Shown here: positions 44,946 to 53,092 of the stretch, piece by piece
How the letters are laid out: every line of letters begins with the position of its first letter
Numbering within the stretch: position 1 is the first letter of the stretch
The notes under the pieces: model-generated
Seen by the model: the letters and a program-made list of their open reading frames with translations, nothing else
Told to the model about the DNA's origin: nothing
Databases searched by the model: none
Source of the DNA: Lewinella sp. IMCC34191
Lineage (GTDB): Bacteria > Bacteroidota > Bacteroidia > Chitinophagales > Saprospiraceae
Length of the DNA: 64,000 nucleotides
Assembly (NCBI RefSeq): GCF_003390935.1
Contig: NZ_QNQZ01000009.1
Location: 1 to 64,000 of the forward strand
Reading direction: 5' to 3'
Program-made: the position numbers and the translations under genes

Positions 44946-46025
44946 TTACCGTACTTTATTAACAATAGCGTCCTGGTGGTCGATGCTCTCCTGGTGGATA
45001 GCCCGCAGGTAGCTGTGCATGAACTCTTCGCTCAGGCCATGGTCTTTGCCTTGCTTGCTGGTTTCTTTGAGGACTTCTTCCCAGCGACTTTCCTGGAGGA
45101 CGGCGATGTTGCGTTCGGCTTTGAATTCACCTATGGAGTCGGCTAGTTTCATGCGGCGACCGATCATTCCGATTAGGTCGTTGTCGATTTCGTCGATCTG
45201 GCGGCGTAGTTCGGTGAGGCGCTCCATTTCCATTTCGTCGGCGGTGGGCTTGCGAAGGCGGAGATTCTGCAGGAGTTCGCCGAAGACGGCAGGGGTGATC
45301 TGCTGGGCGGCATCGGACCAGGCCTCATCGGGGCGGGGATGCACTTCGGTCATGAGACCGTCGTAGTTGAGATTGAGGGCCTCCTGTGCGACTTCGGCGA
45401 GCAGGTCGCGGCGGCCGCAGATGTGGCTGTTATCGACGATCATCTGAAGGTCGGGGAAGCGGCGCTTCATCTCGATGGCCATCTGCCAGCGCGGTACGTT
45501 GCGGTAGATGGTTTCCCCGTGGTAGCTGAAGCCGCGGTGGATCAGACCGATGCGGGTGATGCCGGCCTTGTAAATACGCTCCACGGCACCGATCCACAAT
45601 CCCAGGTCGGGGTTGATGGGGTTCTTGATGAGCACGGGTACGTCGGCGCCGTTGAGGGCATCGGCTACTTCCTGTACGCTGAAGGGGTTGACGGTGGTGC
45701 GGGCACCGAGCCAGAGGACGTCGATGCCGGCCTTCAGGCAGTCGTATACGTGGCTGGCTTTTGCAACCTCAGTGGTCGTTTTCATCCCGGTCTCTTCCTT
45801 GACCCGCTTGAGCCACGAAAGACCTTCCTTCCCTACCCCTTCGAAACTACCGGGGCGTGTCCGGGGCTTCCAGATGCCGGAACGGAATAAGTCAACCTGG
45901 TTGAGCTTGGCCAACTCCTGGGCGCACTGCATAACCTGTCCTTCGGTCTCGGCGCTGCAGGGTCCGGCGACGACGATGCCGCGTCCGGGCGTAGGCTCGA
46001 CTACCTTTCCTATTTTCATTTCCAT
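44946..46025 (-). CDS. Bifunctional DAHP synthase / chorismate mutase
   Basis: 359 residues. The N-terminal DAHP synthase of the KDPG-aldolase-like type has VVAGPCSAETEGQV, FRSGIWKPRTRPGSF and GLIHRGFSYHGE. The C-terminal AroQ-type chorismate mutase has LTELRRQIDEIDNDLIGMIG and RMKLADSIGEFKAERNI. It starts the shikimate pathway and converts chorismate to prephenate. It is the last gene of the aromatic operon, six bases after tyrA. Confidence 0.95.
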   Translation of the reverse strand: MEMKIGKVVEPTPGRGIVVAGPCSAETEGQVMQCAQELAKLNQVDLFRSGIWKPRTRPGSFEGVGKEGLSWLKRVKEETGMKTTTEVAKASHVYDCLKAGIDVLWLGARTTVNPFSVQEVADALNGADVPVLIKNPINPDLGLWIGAVERIYKAGITRIGLIHRGFSYHGETIYRNVPRWQMAIEMKRRFPDLQMIVDNSHICGRRDLLAEVAQEALNLNYDGLMTEVHPRPDEAWSDAAQQITPAVFGELLQNLRLRKPTADEMEMERLTELRRQIDEIDNDLIGMIGRRMKLADSIGEFKAERNIAVLQESRWEEVLKETSKQGKDHGLSEEFMHSYLRAIHQESIDHQDAIVNKVR

Positions 46026-46031
46026 GGTCTT

Positions 46032-46874
46032 CTATTTTAAGATTTTTTCAATTTGATTGGCGCGACGGATGCGGTCGTAAAAGCCGTCGAAGTCGCGTTT
46101 GATGAGTTGGGTACGAAAGCGCGATAGCTGCTCGATGTGTTCGTCCAGCACGTCCAGGACATGATCCCGGTTCTGGCGGAAGATGGGTACCCACATATCG
46201 GGGGAACTCTTTGCCAGGCGCACCGTGGAACTGAATCCCGAACTGGCGAGTTCGAAAATGCGCTGTTCGTCTTTTTCTTTTTCCAGCACCGTAAGGGCCA
46301 GGGCGAAGGAGGCGATATGCGAGATGTGGCTGACATAGGCACAGTGAAGATCGTGCGCACTGCGCTCCAGATGGGTGAACCGCATACCGGCGCTGCCGAA
46401 TACCCGCTTGGCCGTATCCACGGCGTCGTCGTCGCTGTCCTCCGCATCCACGATGACGCAAGTCTTGCCGTCAAACAGATGGGGAACGGCTGCCTCGGGT
46501 CCGCTGAACTCCGTACCGGCCATGGGGTGGCAGGCCACGAACCGGCCACGGTTAGGATGCTGCAGTACGGTATCCAACAAGGCTTGCTTCGTCGAGCCGA
46601 CATCAACGATAACCTGATCGGAGCGAAGCACGCTCAGTAACTGCGGCAGCAAAGTGACCATGGCATCCATGGGCGTGGCCAGGACGATCACGTCGGAGGC
46701 GCGAATGCCGGCCTCCAGGGGGAGGTCCTCGTCGATCAACCGTCGACGGATCGCCTTGTCGAGGTTTGCCTGGCTGGCGTCCATTCCGATCACCTGTTCC
46801 GCCAGTCCGCTCTCCTTCAGGCTGATGGCTAGCGATCCGCCGATAAGTCCGATGCCGATTATTCCGATGATCAT
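46032..46874 (-). CDS. tyrA: Prephenate dehydrogenase
   Basis: 280 residues. The Rossmann motif GIIGIGLIGGSLA opens the protein. HPMAGTEFSGPEAA contains the conserved His, and HDLHCAYVSHISHIASFALA is the dimerisation/active-site helix. It oxidatively decarboxylates prephenate to 4-hydroxyphenylpyruvate with NAD. The ATG overlaps the aminotransferase stop by four bases, so the two are coupled. Confidence 0.95.
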   Translation of the reverse strand: MIIGIIGIGLIGGSLAISLKESGLAEQVIGMDASQANLDKAIRRRLIDEDLPLEAGIRASDVIVLATPMDAMVTLLPQLLSVLRSDQVIVDVGSTKQALLDTVLQHPNRGRFVACHPMAGTEFSGPEAAVPHLFDGKTCVIVDAEDSDDDAVDTAKRVFGSAGMRFTHLERSAHDLHCAYVSHISHIASFALALTVLEKEKDEQRIFELASSGFSSTVRLAKSSPDMWVPIFRQNRDHVLDVLDEHIEQLSRFRTQLIKRDFDGFYDRIRRANQIEKILK

Positions 46875-48079
46875 GCCGGCGACGAGTTTGTTTCTACCTG
46901 CGCTCCGCCGCCCAAACGGTTCAGCGCTTCAGTCAGCTGGTTCTCGGTGCTACAGAGACTGATGCGGACGTAGGATTGTCCCGCCGGTCCGAAGATCCCG
47001 CCGGGGGTAAGGAAAACATCTTTGCCGTATAGGGCGGCGTCGCAGACGGCGTAGCCATCGGTTCCGTCAGGACACTTCGCCCAGACGAACAGACCGACCT
47101 GCTCGCGGGAATAGGCACAGCCAAGGGCATCCATGATCCGGAAGGCGATCTCCCGGCGACGGCGATACACCGCGTTAAGTTGTTCGTACCAGTCGTTACC
47201 CAGCCCGAGGGCGACGACCGCGGCCTGCTGCACGGGCAGAAACATGCCGCTATCCATGTTAGACTTGAAGCGGAGGACCGTATTCAGATAGACGGAAGCA
47301 CCCGCCAGCACCCCTACCCGCCAGCCGGCCATGTTCTGTGCTTTGCTGAGGCTCGACAACTCCAGCGCGACTTCGCGGGCGCCCGGAACCGCCAGTAGAC
47401 TCTGTACGGAATCCGTCAGAATGAAGGCGTAGGGGTTATCATTGACGAGTAGGATTTGGTTTCGCCGGGCGAAGTCGACCAAGCGAACGAAGAAGTCAGG
47501 GGAACCGGTAGCCCCGGTGGGCATGTGCGGGTAATTTACCCACATGATCTTGACCTTATCTAATCCTTGCGATTCGAGCCCCTTAAGGTCTGGCATCCAG
47601 TTGCTTGCGGCATCTAAATGATAGCTACGCACCGTACCGCCGGCCAGTTCCGTAGCGGACCGGTAGGTTGGGTAACCGGGATCGGGAACGAGCACCTCAT
47701 CGCCCGGATTAAGGAAGGCCATGCTGATGTGCATGATGCCCTCCTTACTGCCCATCAGGGGAAGCAACTCGCTGGCAGGATCGAGGGATACGCTGAAGTA
47801 GCGGTCGTACCAGTCCGCGAAGGCCCGGCGTAACTCCGGGCGACCGGTGTAGGGCTGATAGCCGTGACTATCGGGGCGGGCGGCGGATTCGGCCAGGGCT
47901 TTCAGGACGGCGGGCGCGGGGGGCAGATCCGGGCTGCCGATGCCCAGGTTGAGAATGTCCTTTCCCTGCTCGCGGAGTTGGGCGATTTCCCGCAGTTTGG
48001 TGCTGAAGTAGTACTCCTGGGTATCGCCGAGGCGGTCACTGACCGGTATGATGGGATCGATGGTTTGCACGGAAGTCAT
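46871..48079 (-). CDS. Class I/II PLP aminotransferase of the aromatic operon
   Basis: 402 residues from the ATG at 48,079; a GTG at 48,097 would overlap pheA. It has LNLGIGSPDLPPAPAVLKAL, the fold-type I substrate region (GYQPYTGRPELRRAFADWY) and the PLP-lysine segment ALELSSLSKAQNMAGWRVG. Placed between pheA and tyrA, it probably transaminates the aromatic keto acids or prephenate; which one cannot be read from sequence. A copy of the dispersed motif lies in its last codons, on the other strand. Confidence 0.93.
   Translation of the reverse strand: MTSVQTIDPIIPVSDRLGDTQEYYFSTKLREIAQLREQGKDILNLGIGSPDLPPAPAVLKALAESAARPDSHGYQPYTGRPELRRAFADWYDRYFSVSLDPASELLPLMGSKEGIMHISMAFLNPGDEVLVPDPGYPTYRSATELAGGTVRSYHLDAASNWMPDLKGLESQGLDKVKIMWVNYPHMPTGATGSPDFFVRLVDFARRNQILLVNDNPYAFILTDSVQSLLAVPGAREVALELSSLSKAQNMAGWRVGVLAGASVYLNTVLRFKSNMDSGMFLPVQQAAVVALGLGNDWYEQLNAVYRRRREIAFRIMDALGCAYSREQVGLFVWAKCPDGTDGYAVCDAALYGKDVFLTPGGIFGPAGQSYVRISLCSTENQLTEALNRLGGGAQVETNSSPA
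46895..46913 (+). repeat. Dispersed motif, copy d
   Basis: TACCTGCGCTCCGCCGCCC, exact consensus. It lies antisense within the last codons of the aminotransferase, 20 bp from the tyrA start. Confidence 0.8.
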
Positions 48080-48083
48080 GGGT

Positions 48084-48935
48084 CTAAGGTTTTTCACCGG
48101 CGGGGTACACGCCCAGAATGCGCAGTTCCTTGGTAATGGGTTGGATACCGGCCAGGGCCTGGGCCAGGGTGATGTTGCCGTTGAGCAGAAAATCGACGTA
48201 AAAGCGATACTGCCAGGGCCGGCCGACGATCGGGGTACTCTGAATTTTGGTCAGGTTGATCTTGTACGCATCCAGGACCATCAGGACCCGCGACAGGCTA
48301 CCGGCCTCGTGGCTGGTACTGAAGCTCATGCTGACCTTGTCACCGGAATCACCATCGGTATTCCGTCCGCGTTCCAGCACGAGAAAGCGGGTATGGTTGA
48401 GCTTATTGGTTTCGATGCCGTGCGCCAGGATTTCCAGGTCGTAGAGACTGGCGGCAATAATGGCGGCCACGGCGCCACGGGTACGATCGCCCTTTTCCTT
48501 GACGTGGAGGGCGCTGAGGGCCGTATCGGCGGACTCGACCAGCCGGATCTTGGGCCAGGCCTGGAAGAACTCCCGCACCTGCATCAGGGCGATGGGGTGG
48601 GAATACACTTCCCGCAGTTCTTCGATCTTGACCCCGGGGAGGGCCATGAGATTTTGCCGGATGCGCAGGTATACTTCCCCCGTTATGCGGAGCGAGGACC
48701 GCTGGAGCAGGTCGTAATTGGCCATCAGGCTGCCGGCCAGGGTATTTTCGATGGCCATCAAAGCGACATCGCTTTCCCCTTCCTCCACCTGTGTGATCAC
48801 CTCGGCGAAGGTGTGCCCCGGAACGGTCACGACTTCGCGGTCGTGAAAGTGCATCCGGGCGGCGGCTTCGTGAAAGGCACCGGCGTATCCCTGGATACTT
48901 ACCCGAAGCTGGCCGATGGCGGTGGTTGGTGGCAT
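48084..48935 (-). CDS. pheA: Prephenate dehydratase
   Basis: 283 residues, without a chorismate mutase domain. The opening VSIQGYAGAFHEAAARMHF is the usual G-x-x-G-[ST]-[FY]-[ST]-x-x-A motif variant. AMIALENTLAGSL-type catalytic segment (ALMAIENTLAGSLM here) and a C-terminal ACT domain (TSHEAGSLSRVLMVLDAYKINLTK) follow. It forms phenylpyruvate; the ACT domain allows feedback by phenylalanine. It is the first structural gene after an attenuator-like leader. Confidence 0.95.
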   Translation of the reverse strand: MPPTTAIGQLRVSIQGYAGAFHEAAARMHFHDREVVTVPGHTFAEVITQVEEGESDVALMAIENTLAGSLMANYDLLQRSSLRITGEVYLRIRQNLMALPGVKIEELREVYSHPIALMQVREFFQAWPKIRLVESADTALSALHVKEKGDRTRGAVAAIIAASLYDLEILAHGIETNKLNHTRFLVLERGRNTDGDSGDKVSMSFSTSHEAGSLSRVLMVLDAYKINLTKIQSTPIVGRPWQYRFYVDFLLNGNITLAQALAGIQPITKELRILGVYPAGEKP

Positions 48936-48943
48936 AGGTCGTT

Positions 48944-48985
48944 AGCAATAAAAAAAGCGGCTCCCGGATGGGGGGGACCGCTTTT
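48944..48985 (-). terminator. Intrinsic terminator in the pheA leader (attenuator)
   Basis: On the minus strand AAAAGCGG (48,985-48,978) and CCGCTTTT (48,960-48,953) form the stem, with additional G/C pairs (CCC with GGG) inside, followed by a run of seven T. The hairpin stands between the aromatic-rich leader ORF and the pheA start, 34 bp after the leader stop codon. Part of its 5' arm (GCGGT) can also pair with ACCGC in the leader ORF, which could be the antiterminator. Confidence 0.85.
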
Positions 48986-49018
48986 GCTGTGACTTTCGAT
49001 TCAAACGTTCAGCGTCCC

Positions 49019-49072
49019 CTACTGCGGTAGGCGGTAAAAGCTAAACCAGAAATAGAAGGTCGTATTCGTCAT
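49019..49072 (-). CDS. Aromatic-rich leader peptide of the pheA operon
   Basis: A 17-codon ORF, MTNTTFYFWFSFYRLPQ, ends in TAG at 49,019. Residues 6-13 (FYFWFSFY) contain seven aromatic residues of eight: four Phe, two Tyr, one Trp. Ribosome stalling here when charged aromatic tRNAs are short would be expected to prevent the downstream terminator. The ATG is seven bases after the -7 box, so the message would be almost leaderless. No Shine-Dalgarno sequence is seen. Confidence 0.85.
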   Translation of the reverse strand: MTNTTFYFWFSFYRLPQ

Positions 49073-49079
49073 TATGCGG

Positions 49080-49110
49080 CAAACCTACGGCCTTGTTTTC
49101 GTAACACAAA
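49080..49110 (-). promoter_or_regulatory. Promoter of the aromatic operon
   Basis: The minus strand reads TTTG (49,110-49,107), then 19 bp, then TAGGTTTG (49,087-49,080): an exact match to the Bacteroidota TTTG-N19-TAnnTTTG arrangement. It sits just upstream of the leader peptide. Confidence 0.85.
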
Positions 49111-49219
49111 ATGTTGTTGTGGCAACGTCCTCGATTAATTCATCCTTCAACCATCGGGCAAACCACTCGTTACTTTATTTCCGGGACGGCGTTAGCCCCC
49201 CGTTGGCTAATTTTACCGC

Positions 49220-50563
49220 ATGGATACTTTGATTACCGTAGGGCAGTTGGTCCTGAGCCTTTCCATATTGATCGTGCTCCACGAATTCGGCCACTTTCTG
49301 CCCGCCCGGCTATTCGGCACCCGCGTCGAGAAATTCTATCTGTTTTTCGATCCCGGCTTCAGCCTGTTCAAAAAACAGATCGGCGAAACCGAGTACGGTG
49401 TCGGCTGGCTTCCCCTTGGCGGTTACGTCAAGATCAGCGGAATGATCGACGAGAGTTTCGATACCGATCAGATGGAACAGGAGCCCCAGCCCTGGGAGTT
49501 TCGGTCCAAACCGGCCTGGCAGCGCCTGATCATTATGCTCGGCGGCGTCACGGTCAACTTCATCCTGGGCTTCTTCATCTACGCCATGGTGCTGTTTGCC
49601 TACGGTGAGGAATACTTCCCCGCGGAAAACGTAACGGCGGGTATTGCGGTAGATAGCCTGGGACAGGAGATCGGCCTTCAATCCGGCGACCGCATCGTGG
49701 CCGTTGGGAACGTGCCCTTCGAGCGGTTCAACGACCGGATCGTCCTGCGTGAAATCGCCATCAATAACGCCCGTGACATCGAAGTGCTCCGCAACGATGC
49801 ACCTTACACGGTCGACGTCGACCCGAAGTGGACGGATGTTCTGACCCGCTACGAAAACAAGAACAGCCGCCTGTTTACCATGCGTATACCACTGGTCGTG
49901 GGCGAAGTGGTGGCTGGAGGTCCGGCTGACGGCGCCGGCCTGGAGAAAGAAGATCGTATCGTCAGCGTGAATGGTACCCCGACACCCTATTTCGATGAGG
50001 TGACCGACGTACTCATGGAGAATAAGGGACAGACGGTCACCCTCGGCGTTCAAGGCAAAGACAGCGATCGGATTCGTGAGATCCCGCTCACCCTGACCGA
50101 AGACGGACGGATCGGCATCGGTGTTGCCCCCCCGGAATACTTTTACGACACCGAGCGCCAGGAGTATGGCTTTTTAGAGTCCATACCCGCCGGCATCGAT
50201 CAGGGCGTCAGCTTCCTGGGTGACCAGTTCAAGGCATTCGGGCAGATGTTTGCCGGCAACATTAAGGTGACGGAAAGCCTCGGTGGATTCGCCAGCATCG
50301 GTGGCATGTTCGGCAAGGTGTGGGTGTGGGAACGGTTCTGGTACATGACCGCCTCGCTTTCGCTCATTCTGGCCTTCATGAACCTCCTGCCCATTCCGGC
50401 GCTGGATGGTGGCCACGTGATGTTCCTGCTCTACGAGGTCGTCACCGGCCGCAAGCCGAGCGATAAGTTTATGGAGCGCGCTACAATGGTCGGTTTTGTC
50501 ATTGTACTTGGTCTCGTCGTACTGGCCAATGGCCTGGATATCTGGCGCTGGATCAATAGTTAA
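49220..50563 (+). CDS. rseP: RseP-type site-2 zinc metalloprotease
   Basis: 447 residues. The zinc motif HEFGH is in the first transmembrane helix (LSILIVLHEFGHFLPARLFG), and the second active-site motif is NLLPIPALDGG near the C-terminus. Two PDZ-like domains lie between (GITAGIAVDS-like at AGIAVDSLGQEIGLQSGDRI, and VAGGPADGAGLEKEDRI). It cleaves anti-sigma factors or other membrane proteins. It is divergent from the aromatic operon and followed by hscB. Confidence 0.95.
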   Translation: MDTLITVGQLVLSLSILIVLHEFGHFLPARLFGTRVEKFYLFFDPGFSLFKKQIGETEYGVGWLPLGGYVKISGMIDESFDTDQMEQEPQPWEFRSKPAWQRLIIMLGGVTVNFILGFFIYAMVLFAYGEEYFPAENVTAGIAVDSLGQEIGLQSGDRIVAVGNVPFERFNDRIVLREIAINNARDIEVLRNDAPYTVDVDPKWTDVLTRYENKNSRLFTMRIPLVVGEVVAGGPADGAGLEKEDRIVSVNGTPTPYFDEVTDVLMENKGQTVTLGVQGKDSDRIREIPLTLTEDGRIGIGVAPPEYFYDTERQEYGFLESIPAGIDQGVSFLGDQFKAFGQMFAGNIKVTESLGGFASIGGMFGKVWVWERFWYMTASLSLILAFMNLLPIPALDGGHVMFLLYEVVTGRKPSDKFMERATMVGFVIVLGLVVLANGLDIWRWINS

Positions 50564-50619
50564 TCTTCCTTCATCTCTGCGGAATATTCCCATGGAATCA
50601 TCTCCGCTAAGCTTTATTC

Positions 50620-51129
50620 ATGCCTGATTACTTCGAGTTCTTTGGTTTACACCCCTCCCCGCGCATAGACCTGGCCGCGCTGAAGAAGGCCTTCTACGCG
50701 AATAGCAAGCAATTCCACCCGGACTTTCACACCCTGGAGGATGAGGCTACCCAACAGGATATTCTGGAAAAAAGCACGCTGAATAACGAGGCCTACAAGG
50801 TCCTGTCTGATGATGATCAGCGCCTACGTCATTTGCTGGAGATCAAGGGTATTCTGGAAGATGAAGGACAGAATAAAGTCCCGCAGGAATTCCTGATGGA
50901 AATCATGGAGGTCAACGAGGCCCTCATGGAGCTGGAATTCGAAGACGACCCCGCCGTTCGTCAGAAAGTGGAAGGCCTCATCGACCAACTGGAGTCCAGC
51001 CTGAATAGGGAGGTAGCCCCCCTCATGGCGGCATACAATCCGGATGAGGTCACGGAAGCGGACCTGCAATTACTCAAAGATTATTACCTGAAGCGCCGCT
51101 ACCTGATGCGTCTGCGCGAAAAAATTTAG
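50620..51129 (+). CDS. hscB: HscB-like J-domain co-chaperone
   Basis: 169 residues. The J domain has the HPD motif in KQFHPDFH, after YFEFFGLHPSPRIDLAALKK. The C-terminal part (FLMEIMEVNEALMELEFEDD, then a helical bundle) fits the HscB three-helix domain that contacts IscU. It stimulates the Hsp70 HscA in Fe-S cluster transfer; no isc gene is adjacent. It is followed by yaaA with a one-base gap. Confidence 0.88.
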   Translation: MPDYFEFFGLHPSPRIDLAALKKAFYANSKQFHPDFHTLEDEATQQDILEKSTLNNEAYKVLSDDDQRLRHLLEIKGILEDEGQNKVPQEFLMEIMEVNEALMELEFEDDPAVRQKVEGLIDQLESSLNREVAPLMAAYNPDEVTEADLQLLKDYYLKRRYLMRLREKI

Positions 51130-51130
51130 A

Positions 51131-51883
51131 ATGCTCATTCTTCTATCTCCAGCTAAGACGCTGGATATGTCTGCCGTCGACGTACCGGCCAGGTCTCCCC
51201 GTTTTCTGGAGGATACCCGGCAGCTCATGCAAGGGCTCCGGAAAAAGAGCGAAGCCGACTTGATGGAGCTGATGTCGATCAGTGAAAAATTAGCCGAGCT
51301 GAATCACAAGCGGTTTCAGACTTTTGAGGATGGCGTAGCTGGAAAACCGGCACTGCTCGCTTTCCAGGGCGACGTCTACCAGGATTTGCAAGCGGCCGAT
51401 TTCAACGAAAGGGAACTGGATTTCGCGGACCAACAGATCCGAATTCTGTCCGGGCTCTATGGTCTGCTGCGTCCCCGCGACCTCATGCAGGCTTACCGAC
51501 TGGAAATGGGAACCAAGCTGGACACCGAACGGGGTAGCGATCTGTATGACTTTTGGGGCGGAAAGATCACCGACCTGCTGAACGAAGACCTTAAGCAAGA
51601 TGGCACCGGACTGGTGCTCAATCTCGCCAGTAAGGAATATACCAAAAGCCTGCAGTTGGACCGTGTCGATGGTCGAGTGCTAAACGTCCAGTTCAAGGAA
51701 CGGCGAAACGGAAAGCTTCGGTTCATCACCTATAATGGCAAGCGGGCCCGGGGAATGATGGCGCGCCTAATTACATTGGAAGGCATAAGCAAGGCAGCGC
51801 CCCTGAAAGAGCTGATCGTCAACGACTATGCATATTCCCCCGAGCACAGCACGGAGGACGACTGGATGTACGTCAAGGAATAG
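51131..51883 (+). CDS. yaaA: Peroxide stress protein YaaA
   Basis: 250 residues, full length. The family opening is MLILLSPAKTLDM, followed by LLAFQGDVYQDLQAADF, RILSGLYGLLRPRDLMQAYRLEMGTKL-type segment (split here as ILSGLYGLLRPRD), and NGKRARGMMARLI. YaaA lowers free iron and protects DNA in peroxide stress. Pairing with hscB fits an iron/redox theme. Confidence 0.96.
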   Translation: MLILLSPAKTLDMSAVDVPARSPRFLEDTRQLMQGLRKKSEADLMELMSISEKLAELNHKRFQTFEDGVAGKPALLAFQGDVYQDLQAADFNERELDFADQQIRILSGLYGLLRPRDLMQAYRLEMGTKLDTERGSDLYDFWGGKITDLLNEDLKQDGTGLVLNLASKEYTKSLQLDRVDGRVLNVQFKERRNGKLRFITYNGKRARGMMARLITLEGISKAAPLKELIVNDYAYSPEHSTEDDWMYVKE

Positions 51884-52999
51884 CTAGTCGGCGATCTCTT
51901 CCCAGTAACCGAGCAACTGCTGCGCCCGCTGAGCGGTCGTATGGCTCGATAAAACCCGCTCCCGGGCCGCGGCTCCGATCTTACGACGGGTTGCCGCATC
52001 CGTGCCGTACAAAATATCGAGTACGTCCTGCTCGCAGGATACGCAGAATACTTCCCGGTCTACTTCAAAGAACTCATCCACACCGTCCCAGTCTTCGGTC
52101 AGTACCGGGACGCCGCAGGCCGCGGCGGCCAGCAACTGCCGGGGCGGGGTGTAGCCATATTCACGGCGGTCGCTTTTGCCGAGGATTAGGGTGCACGACT
52201 GTCGATTGTAAAAATCAACGCGGTTCGTCTCCGGCAGGTGCTCCAGATAGGTCAGGTTTTCCGGCCAGATCGAGGCAAAAGGATAGCCCGCCCCGGCCAG
52301 CGCAAACTGCCGGTTGGGGGTGATGCGGGCCGGCTCGAGCAGTAGCGATTCCAAGAGGTACTGCCGTTCCGGTTTGAAGTTGCCGATAAATCCGAGATCA
52401 TAGTTCTCCTCGATATCCATCCGGTAGAAGGAGAAGGGATCAATGCTCTCGTAAAGTGGGCGGACGCAGGCTACACCGAATTCGTCGGAAAGGCGCTGTA
52501 GGGCCGGTCCACCAGTGGTGGAGAGGTAAAGGTTAAACGCGCGAATCGTGTCGGCGCTCAGGCGGGAGGTATCGCGGATGTGGTTACCCGCGTCCAGATG
52601 CCGCAGGGTCTGACACAAGTTAGTATCGTAGTAAATTTTGATCCCCCGTGCTTCCTCGGCAATCCACGAGGCAATGCGGTCGCATTCCCGCAGTCCGCTG
52701 CCAAGCAGCACTAAATCGGCCGAGGCGATGACCGGTAAATATTCACTAAGTAAGGTATCCACGTCGTCGTAGGTCCATACCTCGCAGTAGGGTGACCGCA
52801 GCATATCGCGTGGTGCTTTACCGCGCAGCTCAACGGGCTCCAGGTAGGTGGTCCGGTGACCGTGGTGTGCCAATTCGTTAATAAGGCCCCGGTACAGCTC
52901 CGCACCAGGGTTGGCGACGCTACTGAGGATAGAGCGTCCGATGATGACCAGATCCAAAGTTTGATTGGCAAAATTCACGGTAGCAAGGTACGCACCCAC
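51884..52999 (-). CDS. CgeB-like glycosyltransferase
   Basis: 371 residues. The N-terminal half has a Rossmann-like layout (LDLVIIGRSILSSV, ADLVLLGSGL). The C-terminal half has NYDLGFIGNFKPERQYLLES, SCTLILGKSDRREYGYTPPRQ and LLAAAACGVPVLTEDWDGVDEFF, the usual CgeB/GT4-like acceptor and donor segments. The transferred sugar is unknown. The stop codon abuts the yaaA stop. Start may be this ATG or a downstream GTG. Confidence 0.82.
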   Translation of the reverse strand: MGAYLATVNFANQTLDLVIIGRSILSSVANPGAELYRGLINELAHHGHRTTYLEPVELRGKAPRDMLRSPYCEVWTYDDVDTLLSEYLPVIASADLVLLGSGLRECDRIASWIAEEARGIKIYYDTNLCQTLRHLDAGNHIRDTSRLSADTIRAFNLYLSTTGGPALQRLSDEFGVACVRPLYESIDPFSFYRMDIEENYDLGFIGNFKPERQYLLESLLLEPARITPNRQFALAGAGYPFASIWPENLTYLEHLPETNRVDFYNRQSCTLILGKSDRREYGYTPPRQLLAAAACGVPVLTEDWDGVDEFFEVDREVFCVSCEQDVLDILYGTDAATRRKIGAAARERVLSSHTTAQRAQQLLGYWEEIAD

Positions 53000-53092
53000 G
53001 AGGTTTGGTCAACTGGCTGACCGTTAGTATTTCGTTAAATGAGGTCGCCGGCGCGACGGAGTTCTCTATTGCGGCTATACGGGAACGCAGGG

